Source: Bordetella genomosp. 9 (GTDB lineage: Bacteria; Pseudomonadota; Gammaproteobacteria; Burkholderiales; Burkholderiaceae_B). From it: a stretch of DNA of 64,000 bases. The notes below the pieces were generated by a model that was not told the origin of the DNA, ran no database searches, and worked only from the letters and a program-made list of their open reading frames with translations. This document shows, piece by piece, positions 15,974 to 25,651 of the stretch; positions within the stretch are counted from its first letter, which is position 1, and each line of letters begins with the position of its first letter. A program made the position numbers and the translations under genes. Location of the stretch: positions 806,001 to 870,000 of the forward strand of contig NZ_CP021109.1 in the NCBI RefSeq assembly GCF_002119725.1. Reading direction: 5' to 3'.

Positions 15974-18900
15974 TCACCACACGACGCGAATCCCCGCCGC
16001 CATCGCGCGCTGGACCGAAACGCGCTGTGCGCCGCCGGCGGGCGCCATGCCGCCCGCTTCGCCGTACAGCTCGACGTTGCGGTTCAGGCGCCAGCTCGCT
16101 CCCGCGGACAGCTCGACGGCGGTATGGCCGCGTTGCGCCGCGATGCGGGCCGAGCCCGCCGGCCCGCGCACGCGCTGGACGTCGGCGCCGTGCAGCGCGT
16201 GCCACAGATTGGCGCGGGCATAGGGCCGCAAGCCGGCGGCACCGATGTCGTCGGCCGTTACGCGCACGCCGATTCTTCCCATCACGGCGGTGCCCGGACG
16301 CTGGCGTACCGTGGCAGCGGGCAGTGCGACGTCATCGAAATGGCGGTGAATGACGACGGCCTGGATCTGCGGCTCGGCCCGCCAGCCAATGCCCACCGGC
16401 AGCGGCACGCCTGCTTCCACGGAAACCAGCGTGCTGCGCGACCGGACGTTCGCGCCCCGCGGGCCAGGCAGGCCGGCAATGCCTGGCGCTGCCGTTGCCA
16501 CGCCCGCCGTCTCCGTCTTTCCGCGTTGGCGGCCGTGTTGCGCAACGACGCTCGCATACGCGCCCGCTTCGTTCGTGCGGATCCAGTACGCCCCGGCATA
16601 GTGTCCGCGGCCATGCAGCCGGCCCGCGTCGGCGCCGCGCATCCCGGACACATCGCCGTGCACATGATGCCGCCACGCCAGCGTGCCGCCATAGATCCCC
16701 ATGGAAACCTGCGGGCCGGCATAGATGTCCGCGCCGGCCACCGCGCCCGTCACGGATCCACGGCTGCGTGGCGACACGGTGCCACGCTGGCGGATATGCG
16801 CGCGCTCATCGAGAACATGGGCCCACGCGCGCCGCCGCGACGCGCCGGTATCGGAATGACGCGGCGCCTCCGCATCGTCGCGGCCGCGCCGCGCCCCCGC
16901 GAGCACGGCGAGATCGGCGTGCGCGAGGACGGCCGGCAGCGCGGCGTGCAGCGCGATCTCCGGACGATAAGCGGTTCGCCCGGATCCCGCGGGAAAGCGC
17001 GGATCGGCGCGCGGCAAGGTGCTGCGCAGGTACCAGCTTTCCCCGTTGCCCTGCGCATCCCCGGGGAACAGGCGGTATTCGAATGCGCCGGCGGCGACCT
17101 GGCCTTCCGTCAGGACGAAGGCGTCGCGCGTGGTCTGGGCGGTGGTCGTCGCGCCGTTGACCGCGCGCACGACTTCGATGCCGTCGCCATCCGTGGCGGC
17201 GCCCAGGCCGTCGGCATTCGCAACCGTGATGCGGGTGTGTCCGGCCGCGCGTCCGCCGTCGATGACCAGACGATCCGTTGCGCTCCCGCTGCCGCCGAGC
17301 ACCGTCGTCAGGTGCAGTTCTCCATTCAGCCCGACGTAGTCGCCTTGCACGGTCAGCGTGTTTCCCGGCTGGGTCCCCTGCAGTCGGATCGTGCCGGCGT
17401 TGACCAGTGCCGCGATGGTCTGCGGCCTGCCCCCGGTGTCCAGTACTGCGTCCTGTGCGATTCGATATTGCATGCCGGCGCCCAGGGCATCGTCCGTGCC
17501 GGCGCGCACGGCGCCTTCCATGATGGCGAGCGTGCCGGCAGCCGTGTTGCTCCCGGCCAGTTCAAGTGTGCCGGCTCCCGTCTTCGTCAACGCGCCATCG
17601 CCGGTCAGCGGTCCCGCGCCAGCGCACGATGCGCCCGCCCGTGTCGATAAGGCCGCCTTGCGCGCCGAGCCGGATGGGGCGGCCGCTGTCGACGTCGCCG
17701 GTCGTCCGAAGGGCGCCTCCGGCGAAGGTCAGCGGCGCGCGCGGCGCGCCCAGATTGCGGTCGTCGCCGATCTCCAGAATGCCTTCCTGAAGCAGAACGC
17801 CGCCGGTGTGGCGGTTGGCGCCGCCCAGTTGCAGGGTCCCGCGTCCCGTCTTCATCAATATGGCGGCACCTTCGATGGCGGCCTCGATCGTGGCGCGCAT
17901 CGTCTCCGAGCCGGAGACGCCGTCGCCGACGCGCAGCGGCGTCAGCGCCGCCGTGGCCTTGAGCACACCGGGGCCGGTGAGGCGATAGCCGTCCGTTGCG
18001 AACTGCGCGCCGGAAAAGGTCACGGGGGCATCGCGGCTGGCGATTTCCACCGTGCCGGGTTGTCCATCGAATACCGCGTATGCGCCATCGGTCCATCCGC
18101 CCGCGCCGTCCGCCTGCGGATCGCGGCCTTCCCATATCAACAGCGGCCCTGCAGCCGTGTGCACCACGTCGATACGGCCGGATCGCGATGTGCGTATCGA
18201 CCAGTCGTATGCCCGCGTTCCCGCGGGCACCGCGCGGATCTCCATGGTTCTGTCCGTCAATTGGCCGCGATAACGCATCAGGCGGTGGATGCCGCGCCGG
18301 TATGCGGCAGCGTCCTGCCCGGCGATGTCCAGGGCGCCGTCCAGCACGACATCGCCGTCCACGTCGATGCGCGGGGGACTTTCCGCGCCGTCATGCGCAT
18401 CGCCGTCCGTGACAGGCAGGCGTACGGTGGCGCCTGGAGACAAGGTCAGCGACGGCATCGACAGCGTGCGCGTCGCATCCGGCGCGAGCAGGGCGCCGCC
18501 ATCGTCGATCCGCACCGGGCCGCCCAGCGTCCCCTCGCCGCCCAGCGCCGCGCCTTTGCGCACGACGACCGCGCCCGTGGCCGCGTGTTGATCGCCATTC
18601 ACGATGAGCGTGCCGCGCCGCACGTCGGTCATGCCGGAATAGGTGTTCGCGGCAAGCAGCACGGTGGTGCCGCTGCCGGCGTGCACGATGCGTCCGGGGC
18701 CGTGAATGCCGGCGCGCATCTGCACCGCGTCGCGGCGGTTGAAGATCAAGGTGTTGTGGTTATGGACGGGACCCGCGACCGAACCGGCGACGCCGCCGTT
18801 GCCCAGTTGCAGCGCGCCGTCGCCGATGGCGGTCGGGCCGGTGTAGTGCTGGTCGGCGGTCAGTGTGGTCTTGCCCGCGCCGATGAAGTACACGCCGCCG

Positions 18901-19562
18901 TTCCCGCTGATGCGGCCGTCGAAGACGGTGTCGGCGTCGTGATCGAACTCGACCAGGTCGTGGTTCAGGATATGCCCTGCCACGCTGCCTTGCGCGTAGC
19001 CGTCGCCGATCCGCAGGATGCCGCGTTCGACGATGGTGCCGCCGGTGTACGTATTGGCGCCAGTGAGGCGCAGCAGCCCCGGGCCTGATTTGCGCAGGCT
19101 GCCCGGGCCCGACATGTCATAAGAAATGGTCATTTGCCCGCCGGGCTGTTGCACCGGAACATCCAGGCGGCTTTTCAGAATGAACCGGCGCCGCTCGCCG
19201 TCGCGTCCGGCCTCGGCGGGCGCCGCCGCGTCCAGCATCAGCAAAGGCATGGCAAGCAGCGGCATGGTCAGAAGCGATCGCGTCGACCATTGGCGCCGGG
19301 CGCCGGCCCCCTGCGCGCCGCGCGCCTTGCCGGCGGGTTCCCGCCCCGCGCCATGGGATCCCGGTTCCCGCAGGACTGGCTGCGTCCGGGCCAACGGGCG
19401 TGGCTGCGCTCGGGCCAGGGGCGAGGGCTGCGCCGCGGCCAACGGAAGGGATGTGGGCCTGCCCAAGGGATCGCGCCGGGTTCGCGCGAGCGATTCGGGA
19501 TGCGGCTGGCGCTGCGATGCGGGGCGGGCTCTCGCGAGCAATGCAGGACGGACCTTCACCAT
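15974..19562 (-). pseudogene. Autotransporter outer-membrane protein gene, frameshifted
   Basis: Type Va autotransporter split into two overlapping frames: 19562-17562 (signal and passenger, 666 codons) and 17590-15974 (end of passenger plus beta-barrel, 538 codons). A long basic, Pro/Ala-rich N-terminal extension of about 95 residues precedes the signal (LLTMPLLAMPLLML, then APAEAG). The passenger carries repeated passenger-associated units such as NTYTGGTIVERGILRIG, NTYSGMTDVRRGTLIV and NRHTGGVLLQEGILEIG. The next unit is broken: frame 1 ends ...GGRIVRW then nonsense, while frame 2 resumes AGPLTGDGALTKTGAGTL. Removing one base near 17611-17619 restores the unit. The barrel ends in VVW. No homopolymer is present at the site, so this is a real lesion or a sequencing error rather than obvious phase variation. 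Confidence 0.8.
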
Positions 19563-19640
19563 GGATCAGTCTCCGTAGACGGCGCGTGCGCGAGGCCTGG
19601 GCCGGCCGCCGTGTGGCGGTGTCCGGCATCGGGCGCGCGG

Positions 19641-19668
19641 AAAAGGAAAAGGCCGGCGGGGAGCCGGC
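19641..19668 (-). terminator. Candidate rho-independent terminator
   Basis: Read on the minus strand, GCCGGC and its complement (19663-19668 and 19652-19657) flank a 5-base loop and are followed by CTTTTCCTTTTCC. It lies about 180 bases downstream of the APC permease stop and upstream of the autotransporter start, so it could insulate the two genes. The stem is short and the T tract is interrupted. Confidence 0.4.
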
Positions 19669-19689
19669 GTCCGGCAATCCCGGCGGAGT

Positions 19690-19850
19690 CTAGGAGTCTG
19701 ATACCGAGTAAGACGAAGAGAGGGGCGTAATGCGGACTGGTCCTAGGTTCAAACGACCGACATCGTCCCAAGGACCGGGAGTCGATCCGAAAAGGCGCGG
19801 TGTCGGTGCGGGGGTTTGGCTGATATCCCGATGGTGGGCCGGACCGTGTC
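19690..19850 (-). promoter_or_regulatory. Candidate upstream regulatory region of the autotransporter
   Basis: A region lower in GC than its surroundings, between the APC permease and the autotransporter. It contains GGAC-TG-GTCC (19734-19743), an inverted repeat, and a short direct repeat GAGTCTAGGAGTCT at 19686-19699. No gene fits. It lies upstream of both the candidate terminator and the autotransporter start, so it could be either a promoter with an activator site or a leader of the preceding transcript. The assignment is tentative. Confidence 0.3.
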
Positions 19851-21275
19851 CTAGTTCTGCTTGTCGGCGTCCAAACGTTCCGGGTCCAGCCGCATGCCGC
19901 CGCGGCGATGGGTCAGGAACGTGATGCCCCACAGGATCACCCCCAGCAGCAACAGCCACCCGGCAACGTGGTACTGGATCGGGTCGCGGCCCGTCAGCGG
20001 CGTCACCAGGAACAGGCAGGAGGCCGCCCCAAGCCATGGGACCAGCGTCACGGTGCGGAAGTGTTCGTGCTGCACCCGGTCGCGCCGCAGCACGAGCACG
20101 GCGACGTTGACGAACGCGAAGACGGCCAGGAGCAGCAGGGCGGTGGTGCCGCCCAGGGCGCGGATGGCCTGCGATTCCGCTCGCGACACCAGAATCGTCA
20201 GCGCCAGGCCGATCACCGTGGTGAACAGAATGGCCGCCCACGGGGTGCGGGTCCGCTCGTGTACCCGCGAAAGAAAGCCGGGCAGCACACCCTGATTCGC
20301 CATCCCGTACAGCAGGCGGCTGGCCATCATCATGTTGATCAGCGCCGAATTGGCCACCGCGAACATCGATATGACCGGCATGATCTGTTCGGTCGGCAGG
20401 CCGGGCGCGGCGCGTTGCACCACCAGCACCAGCGGCGTACTGCTCGCAGCCAATTCGCCGACGGGCACCAGTGCGACCGCGCAGATCGATACCAGGACGT
20501 AGATGGCCGCCGTCAGGCCCAGGCCGGTCAGCATCACTTTGGGGAAGATGCGATGCGGCGCGTGCGTTTCCTCCGCCATGTTGACGGAGTCCTCGAAACC
20601 CACCATGGCGAAGAACGCCAGCGTGGTGGCCGAGGTCACGGCCAGGAAAACGCTCTTGTCTTCCGGCGTTTCGAACGCCATGGCGCGCGAGAAATCCGCC
20701 TGTCCGCCCGCAATGGCATAGAAGCCCAGCACAATCACCATGAGAAGGCCGCTGAGCTCGATCAGCGTCAGTACGACGTTGGCCTTGACGCTGTGCGAGG
20801 CGCCGCGCAGGTTCAGGAGCATGACCACCGCCAGGAAGCCCAGCGCGCCCAGCGTGACGATATTCCCGTCCGCCTGCACGCCGAAGGCCGCGAACAGGTT
20901 GGCGGCAAAGGCGCGCGAGGCCGTGGCCGCCGAGGTCAGCCCGGAACACATGACCGTGAAAGCGACGATGAAGGTCAGGAAATGCACTCCGAAGGCCTTG
21001 TGCACGTACAGCGCCGCGCCGGCGGCCTGAGGATACTTCGTCACCAGCTCCAGGTACGACAGGGCCGTCAGCAGCGCCACCACGAAGGCCACGAGAAAGG
21101 GCAGCCATGCCGCGCCGCCGACTTCCTTGGCGACCTGTCCCGTCAGGGCATAGACACCGGTGCCTAGAATGTCTCCGACGATGAAGAGCAGCAACAGTTT
21201 GGGCCCCATGACGCGCGCGAGCGGCGTGTGATTGTCGGCCGCACGGCCGGTCGATGGCTGGGTGGCGCTGGACAT
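19851..21275 (-). CDS. APC family amino acid permease
   Basis: Cytoplasmic-membrane transporter of 474 residues with about 12 hydrophobic helices. The first helix has the APC signature GDILGTGVYALTG (residues 33-45); AFFAMVGFEDSVNMAEET near 225-242 is the conserved substrate-region helix 6 motif, and GMANQGVLPGFLSRVHERTRTPW near 320-345 is the typical loop between helices 8 and 9. The substrate is probably an amino acid or amine; the family does not allow a finer call. It precedes the PRC-barrel gene on the same strand, whose stop lies 59 bases before this gene's start codon is reached, so the two may be one transcript. Confidence 0.88.
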   Translation of the reverse strand: MSSATQPSTGRAADNHTPLARVMGPKLLLLFIVGDILGTGVYALTGQVAKEVGGAAWLPFLVAFVVALLTALSYLELVTKYPQAAGAALYVHKAFGVHFLTFIVAFTVMCSGLTSAATASRAFAANLFAAFGVQADGNIVTLGALGFLAVVMLLNLRGASHSVKANVVLTLIELSGLLMVIVLGFYAIAGGQADFSRAMAFETPEDKSVFLAVTSATTLAFFAMVGFEDSVNMAEETHAPHRIFPKVMLTGLGLTAAIYVLVSICAVALVPVGELAASSTPLVLVVQRAAPGLPTEQIMPVISMFAVANSALINMMMASRLLYGMANQGVLPGFLSRVHERTRTPWAAILFTTVIGLALTILVSRAESQAIRALGGTTALLLLAVFAFVNVAVLVLRRDRVQHEHFRTVTLVPWLGAASCLFLVTPLTGRDPIQYHVAGWLLLLGVILWGITFLTHRRGGMRLDPERLDADKQN

Positions 21276-21333
21276 GGCGTGATTCCTATGTTGGCTTTAT
21301 TCGATCTGTGATGTATCCCGTGAACGCGACGCG

Positions 21334-21744
21334 TCAGTCATTGGCATAGCGGAATTCAGGCAGGGCCCGCAGCGAATCCTTCGTCGCGCCTTCCATGCGC
21401 AGGCGCTTGTCGACCACCTGCAGCTGCTTGAAAGGCACGGCGACCAGGCGTTTGCCCATGCCGAGGAATCCGCCAACGGACAGGATGGCGTACGGCTCCT
21501 GATCGCCCGGACTGACGATGATGTCGTCCACGGTGCCGATTTTGTTGTTGTCGTTGTTATGGATGTCCGCGCCGATCAGTTTCGACGCCCGATAGCCGGT
21601 CGCGAGCTGCACCACGTCGACGCGTTTCTGGGTAATCGATTGCGGGGCGCCCTGCGCGAGCGGCGCGCCGATCGGCAAGGTGACGGCCAGGATGCCGGCC
21701 GCCAGGGCGGCCGCGATCGGAACGGGTGTGGCGGTTCGCTTCAT
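21334..21744 (-). CDS. Exported PRC-barrel domain protein
   Basis: Secreted protein of 136 residues. A signal peptide (MKRTATPVPIAAALAAGILAV, cleavage near APLAQGA) is followed by a PRC-barrel domain: YRASKLIGADIHNNDNNKIGTVDDIIVSP and YAILSVGGFLGMGKRLVAVPF. The start at 21744 has a GGGAGG site. Exported PRC-barrel proteins are widespread in Burkholderiales; their role is poorly defined and is often linked to envelope stress. It lies upstream of the APC permease on the same strand. Confidence 0.88.
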   Translation of the reverse strand: MKRTATPVPIAAALAAGILAVTLPIGAPLAQGAPQSITQKRVDVVQLATGYRASKLIGADIHNNDNNKIGTVDDIIVSPGDQEPYAILSVGGFLGMGKRLVAVPFKQLQVVDKRLRMEGATKDSLRALPEFRYAND

Positions 21745-22026
21745 GATGGAAATCCTCCCAAGGTGCGGGCGGGCCGGCATGCCCGCCCTCGCGGCGAGGC
21801 TGGCCGGCGCCGGAAGCGCCGCCGGCCAGCCCATCCGTATGCGCCCGGAAGCAAGCAGCGGGCCTGACAGTACAGATGGCGGTCTTTCGCGCGCCGCTCT
21901 GTACATTGCGCCCCGCGCCCCTTTAATGCGTCCGTAAGGTGCAGGGGCTACTTTGTCGGGGAGCGGCCGGCGGCCATCTTGCCTGTCGGGATGCGTGGTC
22001 CGCTTACCAAGACAGGAATCGGCAGA

Positions 22027-23337
22027 ATGCAGCAACCCCATACGGCGGAACGTCCTTCCGCCTTCACCCTCGCGCGCATGGTCGTGCGCGTGACGGCCGG
22101 CAACTTTCTCGAACAGTTCGACTTCTTCCTTTTCGGCTTTTATGCCACCCAGATCGCGGCGGTGTTTTTTCCCGCGAGCAGCGAGTTCGCGTCGCTGATG
22201 CAGACCTTTGCGGTGTTCGGCGCCGGCTTTTTGATGCGGCCGCTGGGCGCGGTGGTGCTGGGCGCGTATATCGACAGGGTCGGACGGCGCAAAGGCCTCA
22301 TCGTCACCCTGTCGCTGATGGCGTGCGGCACGATTCTGATCGCCTTCGTCCCCGGCCATGCCTCCATCGGCCTGTTGGCGCCCCTGCTCGTGCTGCTGGG
22401 ACGCCTGCTGCAGGGTTTTTCGGCGGGCGCCGAGCTGGGGGGCGTTTCCGTCTATCTTGCGGAGATGGCGACGCCCGGCCGCAAGGGTTTTTATACGGCG
22501 TGGCAATCGGGCAGCCAGCAGGTATCGATCGTCGTCGCCGCCGCCCTGGGCTTCGCGCTGAACCGATGGATGGATACCGCGACGATCGCGGCCTGGGGCT
22601 GGCGGATTCCTTTCTTCGTCGGCTGCATGATCATCCCCTTCATCTTCGTGCTGCGCCGCCGGCTGGAAGAGACGCAGGCCTTCAAGGCGCGGCAGCACCG
22701 GCCGGGCTTGCGCGAATCGGCGATTTCACTCGCGTCCAACTGGAAGCTGATGCTGGCCGGGGCGGCGATGGTGGCGATGACCACTGCCTCGTTCTACCTG
22801 ATCACCGTCTATGCGCCGACCTTCGGCAAGACGGTGCTGCACCTGACCACGTCCGACAGCTTGCTCGTGACGCTGTGCGTCGGCGTCTCCAACTTCATCT
22901 GGCTGCCCGTGGGCGGCATGATCTCCGACCGGTTCGGGCGCAAGCCGGTGCTGCTTGCCATGACCGCGCTGGCGATCGTCACGGCGTATCCCGTCCTGTC
23001 CTTCCTGGCCAACGGGCCCACCTTTGCCAAAATGCTGCTGGTGCTGCTGTGGCTGTCGTTCCTGTACGCGATGTACAACGGCGCCATGATCGTGGCCTTG
23101 ACCGAGGTGATGCCGGCCTCGGTGCGGGTGGCGGGCTTTTCGGTGGCGTACAGTCTGGCGACGGCCATTTTCGGGGGCTTCACGCCGGAGATATCGACGG
23201 CGCTGATCCACGTGACGGGCGACCGCGCGTCCCCGGGATACTGGATGACCTTCGCCGCGCTTTGCGCCTTTCTTGCGACGCTGGCGCTGTACCGGCGCGG
23301 CGCCACGGCCGCGCGGCTGGCGGCGCAGGCCCGCTGA
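22027..23337 (+). CDS. MFS transporter, citrate/tricarballylate:H+ symporter-like
   Basis: Twelve-helix major facilitator of the metabolite:H+ symporter group, 436 residues. Visible: [16 protein letters not shown] in helix 1, the loop 2-3 signature [12 protein letters not shown] (about residues 79-90), [17 protein letters not shown] in helix 4, and the second-half equivalent [12 protein letters not shown]. The best matches by eye are CitA/TcuC-type carriers of tricarboxylates. The gene is followed 40 bases later by a ModA-like binding protein and faces a LysR regulator downstream. Transport of a citrate-like acid is inferred. Confidence 0.87.
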   Translation: MQQPHTAERPSAFTLARMVVRVTAGNFLEQFDFFLFGFYATQIAAVFFPASSEFASLMQTFAVFGAGFLMRPLGAVVLGAYIDRVGRRKGLIVTLSLMACGTILIAFVPGHASIGLLAPLLVLLGRLLQGFSAGAELGGVSVYLAEMATPGRKGFYTAWQSGSQQVSIVVAAALGFALNRWMDTATIAAWGWRIPFFVGCMIIPFIFVLRRRLEETQAFKARQHRPGLRESAISLASNWKLMLAGAAMVAMTTASFYLITVYAPTFGKTVLHLTTSDSLLVTLCVGVSNFIWLPVGGMISDRFGRKPVLLAMTALAIVTAYPVLSFLANGPTFAKMLLVLLWLSFLYAMYNGAMIVALTEVMPASVRVAGFSVAYSLATAIFGGFTPEISTALIHVTGDRASPGYWMTFAALCAFLATLALYRRGATAARLAAQAR

Positions 23338-23377
23338 TATCCAATAACGATTTGTCCATCTTCATGTCGAGGAGACC

Positions 23378-24199
23378 ATGAAAGCCCTGACGTTTCTGTC
23401 CCAACCGGCCCTGCGTGGCCTGAAAGCCAGGACCGGCCTGCTGGCGGGCTCGCTGCTGGCGGCTTCGATCGCCTTCAGCCCCGTCCAGGCGGCCGAACTG
23501 CATGTCCTCATCTCCGGCGGTTTCTCCGCCGCGTACGAGAAGCTGGGCAAGCAATTCGAGGCGCAGACCGGGAACACGCTGGTCACCGAGCACGGCCCAT
23601 CGATGGGCAAGACGCCGGAAGCGATTCCAAACCGCCTGGCCCGTCATGAGCCCGCGGATGTCGTCATCATGGTGGGCTATGCGCTGGACGACCTGATCAA
23701 GAAGGGACAGGTGGACCCCGGCTCCCGCGTGGAACTGGCCGACTCCGCCATCGGCATGGTGGTCAGGCAGGGGCAGCCCAAGCCGGATATCTCCACCGAG
23801 GCCGCACTGAAGAAGACGCTGCTGGATGCGAAATCGGTGGCGTATTCGGATAGCGCCAGCGGCGTGTACATCGAAAGGGAATTGTTCAAAAAGCTGGGCA
23901 TCGAAGCGCAGCTCAAGCCCAAGGCCGTCAAGGTGCCGAAGGTCCCCGTCGCCTCGCAGGTTGCCAGCGGCAAATACGAGATCGGCTTTCAGCAGGTTGC
24001 CGAACTGCTGCCGGTTCCGGGGGTAACGTTCGTCGGCCGGATCCCGGACTCCGTGCAGTCGATCACCCGCTTCGCCGGCGGCGTGCCCGTCAGCGCGTCG
24101 CATCCGAAGGAGGCGGCCGAACTGCTGAAGTTCCTGTCGTCGCCGCAGGCGCAGCCCGTGGTCAGGGAAACGGGCCTGGAATCGGTCGCGAAAAAGTAA
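23378..24199 (+). CDS. ModA-like substrate-binding protein
   Basis: Periplasmic binding protein of 273 residues. A signal peptide ends near SPVQAAE (residue 37-38). LHVLISGGFSAAYEKLGKQFEAQTG follows, the usual start of molybdate-binding-like (type II) proteins, then PADVVIMVGYALDDLIKKGQV and later a FQQVAELLPVPGV segment. No permease or ATPase of a Mod system adjoins it, and Mo-binding residues cannot be confirmed. Such orphan ModA-like proteins often bind organic acids. It is probably transcribed with the MFS gene before it. Confidence 0.82.
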   Translation: MKALTFLSQPALRGLKARTGLLAGSLLAASIAFSPVQAAELHVLISGGFSAAYEKLGKQFEAQTGNTLVTEHGPSMGKTPEAIPNRLARHEPADVVIMVGYALDDLIKKGQVDPGSRVELADSAIGMVVRQGQPKPDISTEAALKKTLLDAKSVAYSDSASGVYIERELFKKLGIEAQLKPKAVKVPKVPVASQVASGKYEIGFQQVAELLPVPGVTFVGRIPDSVQSITRFAGGVPVSASHPKEAAELLKFLSSPQAQPVVRETGLESVAKK

Positions 24200-24247
24200 G
24201 CGTCGGCCGCCGGGCGCAACGATCGCGGACGATCCCGGCGATCATGC

Positions 24248-25162
24248 TCAGGCGGCCTCGGGACAGGCGCGGCTGCCGTCCTTCAACTGCTCCAGGAACC
24301 ATCGTCCCGCCGGCCCGGGAGGATGGTCGTGGCGATAGACCGCATGCACCGGGATCGGCGGGACGCGGCAGTCGGCGCTTTCGCGCGTGAGCGCGACCAA
24401 TTCGCCGCTGGCGATCTGCGCCTGCACCATGGCAAGCGGCATGTGTCCCCACCCAAAGCCGGCGCACAGGAAGGCATGCTTGGCGCCCATGTCGGCGAGC
24501 CGCCAGGTCTGCTGCGAGAAAACCCCGTAGTGGTTGCCTTCGGTGAGGCGGGTGCGGTCGGTCAGCACCAGCTGCACGTGCCGGCCCAGTTCCCTGGCGG
24601 TGATTTCTCCCTGGAACGACGCCAGCGGATGCGACGGCGCCACCACTTTGACCATGGGCACGTCCAGCAGCTTCTCTGCCTGCAGGGCGTCCGGAATGGT
24701 GGGCAGGCTGCCGATCACGCCCAATGCGCAGGTGCCGTCGAGCACCGGCTTCAGGACGCCGCCCAGCGCTTCCACATACAGGCGCAGCGGCGTGTGAGGG
24801 AACGCCCCCCGGAAGCCGCCCACGGCCAGCGTCAGGGCCTGCATGGGGTACATGACGTCGATGACGGCGGTCAGCTCCGGCTCCAGCCCTTCGGCCATCG
24901 ATTTCGCCTTGGCCTTGAATGCGTTCATGCCCTGCAGGACGCCGCGCGCTTCCTGCAGCAGCGCCCGGCCGGCATCGGTGAGCACCGGATAGCGGCCGCC
25001 GCGGTCGAACAGCCGCACGCCGGTCTGCGCCTCCAGGTTCGCCAGGGTATGGCTGACCACGGACTGCGCGCGCCGCAGCTGGCGCCCCGCGGCGGAAAAA
25101 CTGCCCGTTTCGGCGGCGGCCACGAAGGTCCGCAGTTGGTCGATGGATATGGCGTCCAGCAT
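24248..25162 (-). CDS. LysR family transcriptional regulator
   Basis: LTTR of 304 residues. The N-terminal winged helix-turn-helix covers residues 6-65 (LRTFVAAAETGSFSAAGRQLRRAQSVVSHTLANLE), and a LysR substrate-binding domain follows from about residue 95. It is convergent with the MFS and ModA-like genes, with 48 bases between stops, so regulation of that pair is only a guess from proximity. The start at 25162 gives the normal LysR length. Confidence 0.9.
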   Translation of the reverse strand: MLDAISIDQLRTFVAAAETGSFSAAGRQLRRAQSVVSHTLANLEAQTGVRLFDRGGRYPVLTDAGRALLQEARGVLQGMNAFKAKAKSMAEGLEPELTAVIDVMYPMQALTLAVGGFRGAFPHTPLRLYVEALGGVLKPVLDGTCALGVIGSLPTIPDALQAEKLLDVPMVKVVAPSHPLASFQGEITARELGRHVQLVLTDRTRLTEGNHYGVFSQQTWRLADMGAKHAFLCAGFGWGHMPLAMVQAQIASGELVALTRESADCRVPPIPVHAVYRHDHPPGPAGRWFLEQLKDGSRACPEAA

Positions 25163-25345
25163 GGCGTATCGGCGTGACGGATGGCGGGGTCCCAAATATA
25201 CGCGCCGGCCGCATGGTTGTGCGCCGTTTCCCTGCGGCCCGGCCTTTCTACTCATCGACGACGCGCCGCCGCGGCCCGCGGCATACGGGCGGCGCACGGG
25301 CATATGGGTTGCACAGGGCAGACGCCCGACCGAAGGAGATACCCC

Positions 25346-25651
25346 ATGGCTGAAACCACCACCGATCACGAGACCATCCGCAAATGGGCGGAAAAGCAGG
25401 GCGGCAAGCCTGCGGCGGTCGATCGCACCCACAAGGACGGCGACGTCGGCATCGTGCGCATCATGTTTCCCGAGGCGCCGCATTCGGAGCATCAGTCGCT
25501 GGTCGAGATTTCGTGGGACGAGTTCTTCGAGGAATTCGATTCCCGCAAACTGGCGCTGCTGTACGAGCCGGACGGCATGTTCAGCAAGCTGATCGGCCGC
25601 GAGACGGCCGAACGGCGTGAGCACGGAGATCACGGCGCGGCGCGCAAATGA
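25346..25651 (+). CDS. Small conserved protein of unknown function
   Basis: Acidic cytoplasmic protein of 101 residues. It resembles a small family built around a [T/H]KDGDVGIVRI start strand and a WDEFFEEFDSRKLALLYE segment; homologues are sometimes carried in databases under an unsupported glucan-branching name. The start has a GAAGGAGA site 5 bases upstream. Its stop overlaps the start of the following GT9 gene in ATGA, so the two are translated together and may act in one glycan pathway. No catalytic motif was seen. Confidence 0.8.
   Translation: MAETTTDHETIRKWAEKQGGKPAAVDRTHKDGDVGIVRIMFPEAPHSEHQSLVEISWDEFFEEFDSRKLALLYEPDGMFSKLIGRETAERREHGDHGAARK

Noticed and set aside
19744-19760. GGTTCAAAC-like sequence resembling a tRNA T-loop.
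   Set aside because: The flanking bases cannot form a T stem and no acceptor, D or anticodon arm can be drawn.
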